From Oceanobacillus sojae (GTDB lineage Bacteria > Bacillota > Bacilli > Bacillales > Amphibacillaceae): a DNA stretch of 64,000 nucleotides. Shown piece after piece: positions 26,325-35,735 of this stretch; the first letter of the stretch is position 1, and each line of letters opens with the position of its first letter. The translations under genes were made by a program, and so were the position numbers. The DNA is taken from assembly GCF_007991515.1 (NCBI RefSeq), contig NZ_BJYM01000003.1:1-64000 (forward strand), in the 5' to 3' direction. A model generated the notes under the pieces. The model did not search any database. It saw only the letters and a list, made by a program, of their open reading frames with translations, and was not told the DNA's origin.

Positions 26325-27305
26325 TTAATTTTTCGTATCCTCAAGACAACGCTCAATTGTCTCGACAATTGCCTGGCGGATATCTGCTTTATTATATTTT
26401 AAGAGCGGCATTGTATCATTTGGATCGATATACGCATCACGATTTTGAATTTCCGCAGCAACAGCTTGATGAATTCCGTGTTCTTTTCCTTCAGCAGCTG
26501 TTTTTTCATCATATTGTGCCATAGCAGGCTTCATTTGTTCGAGTGGAACGACTTGGATTACGGTGTCGTGTTGTCCGAGTTCATCAGCAATCATTTGGAA
26601 GAAATCTTTATGTTTCATATTTGTATCTGAGATGGCATAGTGTTCGCCGTGCCTGCCGTATTCTAAAGCTCCGATAGTTGCTTCAGCCACCTGCTGTACA
26701 GTAACCATAGCTGTTCCTCCGCCAAGTACCGGTACAACTTCTTTTCCTTGAATTTGCGGGAGAAACATTGCCCACAGTGGAGTGCGTCCCGGCATTGTTC
26801 CAAAGATATATGGAAGGCGCAGAGACATAACATCCATTTGGCCTTCTCCTTCCATGAAGGCTATTTCTTCCTGCAATAGTCTTGTTCTTGGATAGGCCTG
26901 TTTTTTCAGATTAAGCTCTGGCCATTCTTCCGCAAAATGCGCAAAGTAAGAACCGTAAATGACGAATTTTTTTACTCCGGCAGTTCTTGCGAGACGAGCT
27001 AAACGCTGTGTTGGAAGCACGTTTGCTTCGTAGAAAAAATGAGTCGCTGGTATTTCAGGAACCATTCGTTCATCTGCTCCTGCAGCGTAAATAAACATAT
27101 CCTTACCAGCTAATATATCTAAAATTTGTTCATCGGTCATTTCGTTGATATCTCCAAGATGACACTCAACTTCCGGCGGTAACAATTCTGGCGCCGGCAT
27201 TGGAGGCAGTGCGACCGTAGATACTTTGTACTCCCGTTTCAGTAATTCCCGGACGGTATGGTACCCGAGTAATCCTGTACCTCCTAAAATAAAAACGTTT
27301 TTCAT
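26325..27305 (-). CDS. NAD(P)-dependent epimerase/reductase-like protein
   Basis: 326 residues. The Rossmann start FILGGTGLLGYHTV near residue 4 binds the dinucleotide and KFVIYGSYFAHF (about 110) provides a Tyr/Ser region; the usual YxxxK is not clear, so it may be an atypical extended SDR. AAGGAGG 7 bases before ATG 27305 sets the start against a longer upstream frame. A role in sugar or quinone reduction cannot be told. Confidence 0.82.
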   Translation of the reverse strand: MKNVFILGGTGLLGYHTVRELLKREYKVSTVALPPMPAPELLPPEVECHLGDINEMTDEQILDILAGKDMFIYAAGADERMVPEIPATHFFYEANVLPTQRLARLARTAGVKKFVIYGSYFAHFAEEWPELNLKKQAYPRTRLLQEEIAFMEGEGQMDVMSLRLPYIFGTMPGRTPLWAMFLPQIQGKEVVPVLGGGTAMVTVQQVAEATIGALEYGRHGEHYAISDTNMKHKDFFQMIADELGQHDTVIQVVPLEQMKPAMAQYDEKTAAEGKEHGIHQAVAAEIQNRDAYIDPNDTMPLLKYNKADIRQAIVETIERCLEDTKN

Positions 27306-27442
27306 ATGTGAACTCCTCCTTATTTGTGAATGTTTGATCAATGTTTCTATCTTTAGTATAGCAGGTATAAATGGGTGTGAATGTGCAGGTTGTGGCATAT
27401 TTGTGAAAATATTCACAAATACATGTAGGAATATAATTTAGA

Positions 27443-27472
27443 AGTGAAACCTCAACTGAATGAGGTTTCACT
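27443..27472. terminator. 12-bp perfect hairpin
   Basis: AGTGAAACCTCA (27443-27454) pairs with 27461-27472. It lies between two minus-strand genes, downstream of the DUF4956 gene; no strong T run. Confidence 0.6.
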
Positions 27473-27504
27473 TTACGTAAAGTATTTTGCTATATCTAAC
27501 TTAC

Positions 27505-28188
27505 CTATCCATCTGTATTTTCTATATAAGTAATGGACACTTTTAAATTAGCATTTTTTTCGCGAATATGATCCAGCAATTCTTTATCAGCGACTTCATT
27601 TTTCATGCGGATAGCATAAGTGTACAAAATCATTGTTCCAAGGTTAGTAGTTTCTACCTGGCGCAAAGAAGAACTTAGTGTATATTCAGCAAGCACGTCA
27701 TGCATCAAATTTTCATAATTCAAGTTTTCTGGTACAGTTACCTTCAAAATTTGTGTATCTTTCCCTTTTCCATATTCAAATTTATAAAGCAAATAAAGAA
27801 CTAAACAAGCAAATAAAGTGAGTATGATTGCTAAATCGAATCGAAAAAGTCCGCATGTCATGCCGGCACAAAGACCAAAGAAAATATACGCAATATCTTT
27901 AACATTGGTGACAGCACTTCTGAACCGAATCAGTGAAAAAATAGCAAATAAGCCAAATGCAACGCCGGCATTGTCACTAACCACATTCATAATCACAGAG
28001 ACAATAATACTCAAAATAATAATGGTGTGTACGAATGATTGTGCATAACGTTCGCCTGTAAATGTGATTATGTATATCTTCGTAATAATCAAACTCAATA
28101 AGGTTGCCATGACTAATGCAAGTAATATCATATAAACGCTAGATGGCTCACTAGCTTGTAAACCGAATATTTTATTAATAAAATCCAT
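27505..28188 (-). CDS. DUF4956 membrane protein
   Basis: 227 residues with four membrane segments in the first 140 and a cytosolic C-terminal 85-residue domain. The segment FGLFAIFSLIRFRSA is the hallmark of DUF4956. The gene begins one base after the VTC-type gene, and this pair is conserved in many Firmicutes and Bacteroidetes, sometimes with a CotH kinase that is not visible here. Its role may be to carry or anchor the polyphosphate-related enzyme at the membrane. This is inference. Confidence 0.87.
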   Translation of the reverse strand: MDFINKIFGLQASEPSSVYMILLALVMATLLSLIITKIYIITFTGERYAQSFVHTIIILSIIVSVIMNVVSDNAGVAFGLFAIFSLIRFRSAVTNVKDIAYIFFGLCAGMTCGLFRFDLAIILTLFACLVLYLLYKFEYGKGKDTQILKVTVPENLNYENLMHDVLAEYTLSSSLRQVETTNLGTMILYTYAIRMKNEVADKELLDHIREKNANLKVSITYIENTDG

Positions 28189-28189
28189 T

Positions 28190-28960
28190 TTATATACCTC
28201 CTATTGATACGTATTCTCTTTCAACATCACCCGGGAGCTGATTTCTCTGTAACAATTCCATGCTGGTACAGTATTTAGAGGCACTTCGCTGTTCGCATTG
28301 AAGCGCCTGCAAAATGCGGGTTAACCATAATGGAACACTATCATTTACTTTTACTTCCAATACAATTAGATTGCGATTAATAAAATACTCTCCTTCAGAA
28401 CCATGCTCCAGAAGCAGATCATCGTTGCGGCAGCGCAGGTCAAAATCAAATGTAATACGCAGATTAGGATCATCTATTCCGTGAAGTGCATGTCGGTCAT
28501 AACTAACAATCATTTCTGGTTTTAATTCGTATAATGTTCGAAAATGATCGATTTCACGAAGTACTTGTAAATTAGATGTATGAAAGCTGTTTAAATGCTG
28601 CTCATCCCTTTTTTCCATATAGAGGTATGCTTCTTGTAATGGAAGTAACATCCTGCGTTTGTTGACTACTTTGTTATGTTTTTGTTTCACCTCAAAAAAA
28701 GCTGTTCCATCAATGCCTGTTTCATTATAGGTGCGCAGACGCAGTTTTTGCCTGAAAGCCAATTTATTCTTTGTTTCAAAATAAATTTTGTAATCATTGC
28801 TATCAAAATATAAGCTGCTAACAATATATTTTCCATCTGTTCCAAATGTATCTGATCGCATATAAGGCATTATTTGTTCCAGTAAGAGAGAATATTGTTC
28901 TAACGTAATCAGATATTTTTGCTCTTTCCTTTTGAAAATTTCTATTGCCAATTTTTTCAC
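28190..28960 (-). CDS. VTC-domain (polyphosphate polymerase-like) protein
   Basis: 256 residues of the VTC fold, the catalytic domain of yeast vacuolar polyphosphate polymerase, a tunnel-shaped triphosphate enzyme. RKEQKYLIT near the start, YFDSNDYKIYFETKNKLAFRQKLRLRTY, FFEVKQKHN and VLEVKVND near the end carry the alternating Lys, Arg and Glu that line the tunnel. GGGAGGTG lies upstream. It is the first gene of a two-gene operon with DUF4956. Activity in bacteria is little studied. Confidence 0.88.
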   Translation of the reverse strand: MKKLAIEIFKRKEQKYLITLEQYSLLLEQIMPYMRSDTFGTDGKYIVSSLYFDSNDYKIYFETKNKLAFRQKLRLRTYNETGIDGTAFFEVKQKHNKVVNKRRMLLPLQEAYLYMEKRDEQHLNSFHTSNLQVLREIDHFRTLYELKPEMIVSYDRHALHGIDDPNLRITFDFDLRCRNDDLLLEHGSEGEYFINRNLIVLEVKVNDSVPLWLTRILQALQCEQRSASKYCTSMELLQRNQLPGDVEREYVSIGGI

Positions 28961-29448
28961 CTCCCTTTTATATAACAGCTTAAGTGAACTGGGTAAGAAG
29001 GCGATTAAAATTTGGTTAGAACTCTATGAGAAAATAAATGTAGCTCATTCGTTACTGGGCAGCCTAATATACTCAAGCGGTGTTCTCCGGTTTTTAAAAG
29101 ATTGAAATTTAGAGCTTTTGATCCAAATGCCTTCAGTGTAAAAATGAACGTTATTATTTAAAAATTAATTAATGAAGAGAATTGTTCGAAAAGACAATAT
29201 GAGTGGATAAATAAGTGGGCGGAAATGGCGAGGGAAAGAGCGAATAAATGCCCAAACAAACCATCCATTGTTTATAAAAAATGGGTGGTTTGTAAAACCG
29301 TATATAAACAGGAAAAAATGTTTTTTTAAACAAAAGGAAGATATGAATGAATCAACAATCTCCTATTTTACCAACATTGAAAGCCTGCGAAAATAATAAA
29401 CGCACGATTGAATTATCTTTCATTCAACCATGCGTCATCAGCGAGCAT
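28961..29448. other. Intergenic region with hairpins
   Basis: This 488-base stretch has no convincing gene. It holds a 12-bp stem with a G-T pair (29256-29267 with 29282-29293), a 17-codon open frame at 29343 without support, and the terminator of the HAAS gene. Confidence 0.6.
29399..29437 (-). terminator. Terminator of the HAAS operon
   Basis: On the minus strand a stem of about 13 bp (29425-29437 with 29399-29411, one or two mismatches) is followed by TTTATTATTTTC. Confidence 0.65.
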
Positions 29449-30447
29449 TTATTTTTTTCGTGACTTTATAAATCCATCCACAGCATCCCACACTAAACCG
29501 ACAATAAATAGAATAAGAATCCAAAATGTAGATTGATTCCAAATCGTGGTTATTGTATCAAATGCTTCAGAACCGGCCGTAACCACACCAGCTTCTACTA
29601 ATTGGTTCATAAATTCAGGGTTCCAAAAATCAGGTCCGCTAATCATAAACAGTATTGCTGCCATCGATATGACATTTACAATTGTTGTATAAGCAGCTAA
29701 CCTGTACGTCCATTTCCCGGCAACGAGCTTAAGGCATTCTTTGATAATTCCAGCTCCAAATATGAGAAAAATAAACAATAAGTAGGAGCCATAGGTTTGT
29801 TCATTTAAAAATGGAACAACACCATTAAATTCATCCTGAAACACCCAAATTCCAAAGTACTCATTCGAAAAGGCAAGAAATACAATGATAATCGTGTAGA
29901 AAATAATTCCGACAATCGACTCGCTGCGTTTGATTTGTCTCTTTTCATCTGGAATGGGCGATAAGTCAGCGGGTTTCCATTCCTTTCCGATTAAATCTTT
30001 TTGCTTTGTTCCACCGTACAGCTCACCGATAGCAAACCAGAATGTCGCCCAGCCGAAAGCCTGTGGAAGTTCTGTAACGGCAGAAACAATCATATCAATA
30101 AAATGATCTAAAATAGACATTGGCTCTAAAATAGTTTGGATGATAAATCCAATACCTATTAGAGAACTCATAACAATGAGAACAATCTTCACCACTAAAA
30201 TATAGGTGTCAAAAAGCTCTGGGCCAATGATATATTTCTTTTTCCCCCGATATTTATCAGCTAATGACCTTGGGCTGCCCAGTTCCAGCAGGACCTCTTC
30301 TACATCATTTTCTTTACCGTTCCCTTGCCCTGCCCGTTCCTCCAGCATATCTTCAATTAACCCGCGCAGTTCAATTGCAATATCCTCCCGCTGCGATTGG
30401 GGCAGCTTTTGAGTAACCGCATAAATATACCGATTAATCATCTCCAT
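29449..30447 (-). CDS. HAAS/permease-prefix domain membrane protein
   Basis: About 332 residues. The first 75 (INRYIYAVTQKLPQSQREDIAIELRGLIEDML then ELGSPRSLADKY) form the cytosolic HAAS-type domain; the rest has four to six membrane segments. The gene overlaps the PadR gene, so they are translationally coupled. ATG 30447 stands 8 bases behind GAGAGG, better placed than the GTG nine bases earlier. Such pairs of PadR and HAAS proteins are common in Firmicutes; the exact role is unknown. Confidence 0.8.
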   Translation of the reverse strand: MEMINRYIYAVTQKLPQSQREDIAIELRGLIEDMLEERAGQGNGKENDVEEVLLELGSPRSLADKYRGKKKYIIGPELFDTYILVVKIVLIVMSSLIGIGFIIQTILEPMSILDHFIDMIVSAVTELPQAFGWATFWFAIGELYGGTKQKDLIGKEWKPADLSPIPDEKRQIKRSESIVGIIFYTIIIVFLAFSNEYFGIWVFQDEFNGVVPFLNEQTYGSYLLFIFLIFGAGIIKECLKLVAGKWTYRLAAYTTIVNVISMAAILFMISGPDFWNPEFMNQLVEAGVVTAGSEAFDTITTIWNQSTFWILILFIVGLVWDAVDGFIKSRKK

Positions 30448-30796
30448 TTTCGTCACCTCTCTTATTTTCTATGATCTGATCCAGACTTGCAGCAATACTT
30501 TTCCATTCTGTAACCAGTAAATCAAAAACTTCTTTTCCAGTTTTACTCAGTAAATAATATTTCCTCGGCCTTGATTCGTTTGTATCCCATTTACTTTCCA
30601 GTAGTCCCTGTTTTTCCAATCTTCTCAGCAAGGGATATAATGTTCCAGGCTCAACATGTATCCCTTTATCACTGAGCATCGTTACGAGGGAATACCCGTA
30701 TTGCGGCTCTGAAAGCTGGCTTAGTGCGCCAATTGTAATGGTTCCTCTACGCAATTCCTGCATGATTTTATCTAAATGTTCCTTTGCCTCAGTCAT
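30434..30796 (-). CDS. PadR family regulator
   Basis: 120 residues. The winged helix (PQYGYSLVTMLSDKGIHVEPGTLYPLLRRLEKQGLLESKW) is the PadR hallmark, followed by a short C-terminal helix for dimerisation. ATAGGAG 8 bases before ATG 30796 sets the start. A perfect 7-base inverted repeat lies 23 bases upstream, so it probably represses itself and the coupled HAAS gene. Confidence 0.9.
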   Translation of the reverse strand: MTEAKEHLDKIMQELRRGTITIGALSQLSEPQYGYSLVTMLSDKGIHVEPGTLYPLLRRLEKQGLLESKWDTNESRPRKYYLLSKTGKEVFDLLVTEWKSIAASLDQIIENKRGDENGDD

Positions 30797-30818
30797 GTAA
30801 TCAACTCCTATATTCATT

Positions 30819-30839
30819 ATAGTGTATGACAAACACTAT
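30819..30839. promoter_or_regulatory. PadR-type operator
   Basis: ATAGTGT (30819-30825) and ACACTAT (30833-30839) pair perfectly with a 7-base spacer, similar to the PadR type with GTGT/ACAC halves. It lies upstream of padR on the minus strand. Confidence 0.6.
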
Positions 30840-30993
30840 TGTAAAGTGCATATTAAAGTTTGTTGTAAAATATTTTATCAAATAAGCATCCTTTTTCATA
30901 AAAGTCGGTCATTTAGCAAATAATTTGATACAATTATGGAGACTGATTTAGATTGCAATTATGGAAAGCGGAGTATTCTAAGGAGGGATTTCT

Positions 30994-31518
30994 TTGGAAT
31001 TTAAAACGGAAAGATTATTAATCAGACCATTCAATGAAGAAGATTTAGAGGATGTATTTCATATTTATAATAACGATGCTACCTGTAAATATCTCTTGAA
31101 TGATAAGTGAACGCATGAAAATAAACAGAAGGAGTTTCAGAGAAAACTGGAGAATAATGTACTGACTAAAGAAACCCCTTTAAGCCTGGCGGTACTAAGC
31201 GGTACAAAAGTAATTGGTGATTTGGCTGTATGGTATACAGAGATGAAAGATACAGTTGAAATTGGTTACACCTTCTCTTCAGAAGCTTCGGGAAAAGGCT
31301 ATGCGACAGAAGCTGTGAGTGTTTTAGTGAATAATCTGTTTAGTGAATTTAAGGTACATCGTATACAGGCTAATCTGGATGCAAGAAACGAAGCATCGCA
31401 AAAATTATGTGAGCGTATAGGTATGCGAAAGGAAGCACATTTTATACAGGATTACTGGAGTAAAGGGGAATGGACAGACAGCTTAGTGTATGGAATGCTA
31501 TCCTCGGATTTGAAATAA
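30994..31518 (+). pseudogene. GNAT acetyltransferase with in-frame TGA
   Basis: TTG 30994 behind AGGAGGGA opens a RimJ/RimL-like GNAT sequence (FKTERLLIRPFNEEDLEDVF). A TGA at 31108-31110, in the place of the Trp commonly seen after NDK, cuts it after 38 codons; the same frame then continues to the end, including the acetyl-CoA-binding EASGKGYATEAV. An intact gene would be about 174 residues. A late ATG at 31222 could only give a 98-residue fragment. Confidence 0.85.
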
Positions 31519-31554
31519 GGTTACGTATTTATTATTTTTTAAGGAGAACTAATC

Positions 31555-32009
31555 ATGGAATTAGAAACGGAAAGACTTAAGGTTATACCATGTACGGAAG
31601 AAACGGTTGAAATCGCTATTAATCAAAAATATGATAGAGGACCGCAGATCTCAACTCACTTGAAAAAGTTAAATGAAGACCCCTCTTTACTGTATTGGGG
31701 CCGTGGTTTGTTGTCCGGAAATCAGACGGGTCTATCCTTGGTGATATAGGATTTAAAGGGAAGCCGGATAAGAACAGAGTAGTAGAAGCAGGGTATGGGT
31801 TTCTGGAAAGGTATTGGGGAAATGGTTATGCAACCGAAGCTATGGAAGTGCTGATTCAGTGAGCTTTCAAAACATCAAAAGTAGACAGAGTAATAGCTGA
31901 AACACTTCAGGATAACTACGGTTCTATTCGTGTGCTGCAAAAATTAGGTATGAAAAAAATAAGTTCAACAGAAACAATGATTCATTGGGAAATAGGAAAT
32001 TCTGAGTGA
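31555..32009 (+). pseudogene. GNAT acetyltransferase with frameshift and TGA
   Basis: The start at 31555 (ATG behind AAGGAG) reads ELETERLKVIPCTEETVEIA in frame, then shifts near 31725 to SILGDIGFKGKPDKN in another frame. A TGA at 31860-31862 follows GNGYATEAMEVLIQ where Trp is expected, and the frame continues to 32007-32009 (ARVLQKLGMKK-type end). It belongs to the same family as the gene just upstream, 37 bases away. Confidence 0.83.
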
Positions 32010-32644
32010 TTTTCAAACGGTTTTATAGCTTCCATATAACATACTCAAATTAAATGAATTACAGAAATGCTGCTTTTAGTTTTTTCTATTGGTAGCATGT
32101 TTATTTAGGTATCAAAAATTTATTGTTTCCAATTAGGTGTTGATTAAAAATGAAATTATCTTATGAATGATAAATTTATGACTCTGTTGGGATTTCATTA
32201 ATTTTATCATTCATCTATTCCTCTTTTATTTAATTTTCTCAGTACATCATTTACAGATTCCTAAACATAAAAGGATTCTTCCAAAACCTTACCGTCAATT
32301 TTTTATTTTTACATTTTTTATAAACTTCGCACCAAAGTATTCATAGAAATGACGTGTACTGTTTTCTTTTAGAACACTATTTTAAATCTCACTTTATAAT
32401 GGTTGTAATTTGTTTCATCAAAAATAATAAAATATGTTTGTATCAAATGAAAGTTTTTATTTAAAAGGTCGAGGGGCGTTAAGTTTTCATACAAATTAAG
32501 GTAATTTATCTTCAAATTTCCCGTCTAAATTACTATCTGTATAATAACAGTATGATAGAATTTGAATGTAAGGGCATACAATTATAAGGAGGTAATGCTG
32601 TTTTTTTGTTGATACCAGTTTAAATTAGGAAAGGAAGGATAGAC
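32010..32644. other. AT-rich intergenic region
   Basis: This 635-base stretch upstream of the secernin-like gene contains no convincing gene. A TATAAT lies at 32540-32545 with no good -35, and an isolated AAGGAGG at 32587 precedes only a five-codon frame. Confidence 0.55.
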
Positions 32645-34135
32645 ATGAGAGATTTAATTGCAAAGCAAAATTTTACGGATGAGGAATTAAAGACATTTAA
32701 AAATAACTCCTCATGGAGCTGTGATACCTTTGTTATTATGCCAGATGTTTCAGAAGAAGAGGCTACAATTCTTTCAAAAAATAGTGATAGAGTTGAGTAT
32801 GATGCGCAACCATTAATGTATTATCCGAAAAAGACATATGGCCCTAATGAAAAATTAAAATTAGGAAATGTCACGATTGGTCAAGTAGAAGAAACTTATG
32901 AACATATAGGCTCTTCCCCTTATTGGTGCTGGGGTTATGAGGAAGGTATAAATGTCCATGGTGTAGCGATTGGAAATGAAGCTATTTTTACAAAAGATGT
33001 CGCTGAGAAAATGCAAGCAGTTAAAGATGGAGAGAATGTAGAATATGGAATTATTGGGATGGAATTTATCCGCTTAGGACTGGAAAGAGCTAAAAGTGCT
33101 CGTGAAGCAGTAAACGTAATCACTAGTTTGCTTGCAGAATATGGTCAATTTTCTTCTGGAAATCCGGCCGTCCAGCCGGAAGATGGAGCTTACGATAACT
33201 CTTTTATTATCGCTGATAAAGACGAGTCCTATGTTTTAGAAACTGTTGGTAAGCACTTTATGGCTAAAAGGATCTCTAAGGGAACTAAAGCAATTTCTAA
33301 TGAACCTAGTATTCGGACAGAATGGGATCTAGCATCTGATGGCATTATTGATTATGCGATTGAAAAGAGATGGTGGAAAGAAGAACGTCGGTCGGAATTC
33401 GATTTTGCGAAGGCTTTTCTAGATTTTGAAAAACCATTACAACTGTCTCATATCCGTGTGCAACGAATGAAGCAGCTATTGAAAGAAGGCTTAGATAATA
33501 ATCAGGGCCGAATCGGTTTACCTTGGTCAAGACGGATTATGCGTGACCATTATGAAGATACTTTTTTAGAAGGGCCATATATGAATGCTGCGTTACCCGA
33601 TTTTTTAACTGTCTGTATGCACCATTCACCAGCAGAATTTACTTGGGGGAATACAGCGTCATCATCCCAATTTATTTTACCTAAGGAAAAGGATCGTTTT
33701 CCTGTAATGTGGTGGTTGGCAGGAGTGCCATGTACTGGTGTTTATATCCCGTTTTATCCTGAAGCAGGTCCAATAAATCCAATATTATCTAAAGCTGGTG
33801 CTTATGGTAAACATGCTATGGCGCCTCAAGATGCTGAAATAGACACTTATAAGGATGATTCTTTCTGGTGGATTATGCGTGATTTACTAGAGACTGCTAA
33901 AGGTGATGCCTATGGCGGGAAATTCAATATACGCCAGCCAATTATTCGAGAAGTATATAATGATTTGGAAAGAAAATGGCTCTTAGAAGCTAAAATTATA
34001 GAAGAAAAAGCGATGAACTTAAAGCGGGAAAATGGTGAAGGCTATAAACAGGTTTTGAGTGAGTTTACAAATAAATGTGTTACAGAAGCACTTAAGACAA
34101 CAAAAAAACTAAAGACTATTATCCAAGAAGTGTAA
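32645..34135 (+). CDS. Secernin-like C69 peptidase family protein
   Basis: 496 residues. The N-terminal SSWSCDTFVIMPDVSEEEATILSKNSDR resembles secernin and C69 dipeptidases: the cysteine at residue 26 is the likely N-terminal nucleophile after removal of a propeptide. SSPYWCWGYEEGINVHGVAIGNEAIF is another conserved block. It would hydrolyse small peptides or amides. GGAAGGA lies 7 bases before the ATG. There is no obvious operon partner. Confidence 0.85.
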   Translation: MRDLIAKQNFTDEELKTFKNNSSWSCDTFVIMPDVSEEEATILSKNSDRVEYDAQPLMYYPKKTYGPNEKLKLGNVTIGQVEETYEHIGSSPYWCWGYEEGINVHGVAIGNEAIFTKDVAEKMQAVKDGENVEYGIIGMEFIRLGLERAKSAREAVNVITSLLAEYGQFSSGNPAVQPEDGAYDNSFIIADKDESYVLETVGKHFMAKRISKGTKAISNEPSIRTEWDLASDGIIDYAIEKRWWKEERRSEFDFAKAFLDFEKPLQLSHIRVQRMKQLLKEGLDNNQGRIGLPWSRRIMRDHYEDTFLEGPYMNAALPDFLTVCMHHSPAEFTWGNTASSSQFILPKEKDRFPVMWWLAGVPCTGVYIPFYPEAGPINPILSKAGAYGKHAMAPQDAEIDTYKDDSFWWIMRDLLETAKGDAYGGKFNIRQPIIREVYNDLERKWLLEAKIIEEKAMNLKRENGEGYKQVLSEFTNKCVTEALKTTKKLKTIIQEV

Positions 34136-34143
34136 ATTTTTAG

Positions 34144-34293
34144 ATGGGAAAATATAATAACAAACAACTAATAACCATAAATTTTGCAGTTATCAGCTGT
34201 TTGACCATGAGCATATTAGGTATCTTGTCTATATTCATGGGGGTAATCTGTATTATTATTTTCCTTATTAAAAAAACTGATGCGGACATTTAG
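34144..34293 (+). CDS. Small membrane protein, 49 aa (tentative)
   Basis: ATG 34144, nine bases after the peptidase stop, opens 49 codons: a polar start (MGKYNNKQ), one long hydrophobic stretch with two possible crossings, and a KKTDADI tail. It has no clear ribosome-binding site, so translation would depend on its upstream neighbour. It may be real but unproven. Confidence 0.4.
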   Translation: MGKYNNKQLITINFAVISCLTMSILGILSIFMGVICIIIFLIKKTDADI

Positions 34294-34355
34294 TAGCAAT
34301 GGGAATAAGCGAACCGTAACAATTCATTTAAAAATTATAGAAGAGAGGTACTTTA

Positions 34356-34709
34356 ATGAGCAATCCTATTTTAAACCAAATTGGAACAGTTTTTATCCCG
34401 GTCAGCGATATTGAAAAAGCAAGAGATTGGTATTGTGATATTTTAGGATTAAAATCAGATGGGGAAATACTTTTCGACCATTTATATGTTATCCCTATGG
34501 AAGGCACAGGAATTGTATTGGATAGTAAGATTTACGCAAAGGATAAAATTTTTAAAGCACCGGCATTTCACCTGAATACCAAAAACATTGAAGAAGCATT
34601 TCAATATATGAAAAATAAAGGCGTTCATTTGATGACAGAGATTGAACATAATCATTATTTTAATTTTCAAGATCCGGACGGGAATATGTTAATGATTAGT
34701 GAATGTTAG
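34356..34709 (+). CDS. VOC family protein
   Basis: 117 residues, VOC/bleomycin-resistance fold: GTVFIPVSDIEKARDWYCDILGL at the start, FNFQDPDGNMLMISE at the end with the final metal-ligand glutamate. GAGAGG lies upstream. No partner is obvious. Confidence 0.82.
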   Translation: MSNPILNQIGTVFIPVSDIEKARDWYCDILGLKSDGEILFDHLYVIPMEGTGIVLDSKIYAKDKIFKAPAFHLNTKNIEEAFQYMKNKGVHLMTEIEHNHYFNFQDPDGNMLMISEC

Positions 34710-34742
34710 CTTCAAAAGGTAAAAAAACGAAGCAGGAATGGA

Positions 34743-35621
34743 GTGGTGAAAATAGAAAAATTAACATTGCAAAAACACATCAATTACTCCTCAGAACTCC
34801 ATTTTACAGGCGGTCAAATAACGAGAGATGGAGATTTATTACTGATTGAAAGAAATGTAAATGAGGAGGAGCTGGATCCATTTGACCGTCCAGTACTAAA
34901 ACGGGATTGGACAATCCGGATTATTAAGAACGAAAAAATAAAAACCGTTCAATTAACAAACGTACCGCTGATTCCTGAGCACATTGATTTATTTTCAGAT
35001 GGAACTCTATTAATTGTCCAGGCCCGTTGTTTAAAAGATGGTGAATATGCAGAGCGGAATGCCAGAAGATACAATATGAATGGTCAATTGATTGAGGCTT
35101 TTACACTTGGCGATGGAATAGAAAATATGCAAATTGATGGAAAGGATACTATTTGGGTAAATTATTTTGATGAAGGGATATTTGGAAATTTTGGCTGGGA
35201 ACAGACGATGGGGAGAGACGGCCTTGTTGCATATACCATAAATGGAGATAAATTATGGGGAGCAAGGGAGTATGACATTATTGATGGCTGCGCTTTAAAT
35301 GTTGTCGATTCCAGTGAAATTTATTTTTATTACTATGATGATTACTTCCTGGTTCAACTGGATAATATGAAAGAAAAAAATCGATACAGGATGGAAGGAC
35401 ATCATTGGCTTAATCAATTTTTGTTTGCGCAAGGTAATTTAATTGCACAGATGGATATGAACAAGTTGACACGCTTTAAGATAAGAAATCAGACGATAAC
35501 AAAAGGGGAAGGGCTGGAACTTGTTGATGAACATGGAAAGCATATAGCCGGTCCGGTATTTTTGAGAGGGAAATTCCTTTATGTATATGGAAGGAAAGGA
35601 ATTTATAAGAGGGAATTTTAA
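34743..35621 (+). CDS. Hypothetical protein, propeller-like
   Basis: 292 residues, starting at GTG 34743 (or GTG 34746) behind GGAATGGAG. I do not recognise the family. Its repeats of aromatic and DG-rich beta strands (GDLLLIERN, SDGTLLIVQAR, IDGKDTIWVNYFDEGIFG) suggest a beta propeller such as YncE or TolB types. No signal peptide or membrane segment is visible, so it is cytosolic. Confidence 0.65.
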   Translation: MVKIEKLTLQKHINYSSELHFTGGQITRDGDLLLIERNVNEEELDPFDRPVLKRDWTIRIIKNEKIKTVQLTNVPLIPEHIDLFSDGTLLIVQARCLKDGEYAERNARRYNMNGQLIEAFTLGDGIENMQIDGKDTIWVNYFDEGIFGNFGWEQTMGRDGLVAYTINGDKLWGAREYDIIDGCALNVVDSSEIYFYYYDDYFLVQLDNMKEKNRYRMEGHHWLNQFLFAQGNLIAQMDMNKLTRFKIRNQTITKGEGLELVDEHGKHIAGPVFLRGKFLYVYGRKGIYKREF

Positions 35622-35665
35622 TTATTTTTTAAGATTGATTATATTGAAAAGCCGGGTTTAGTTGT

Positions 35666-35704
35666 TAAAAATCGGAACGAGCTAAAATCTCATTCCGATT
35701 TTTA
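35666..35704. terminator. Bidirectional terminator
   Basis: AAAAATCGGAA and TTCCGATTTTT pair, with GAG/CTC inside; A- and T-rich flanks suit both strands, between convergent genes. Confidence 0.85.
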
Positions 35705-35735
35705 GTCTTAAGACTGTTGTATAAATCTTCATTAT

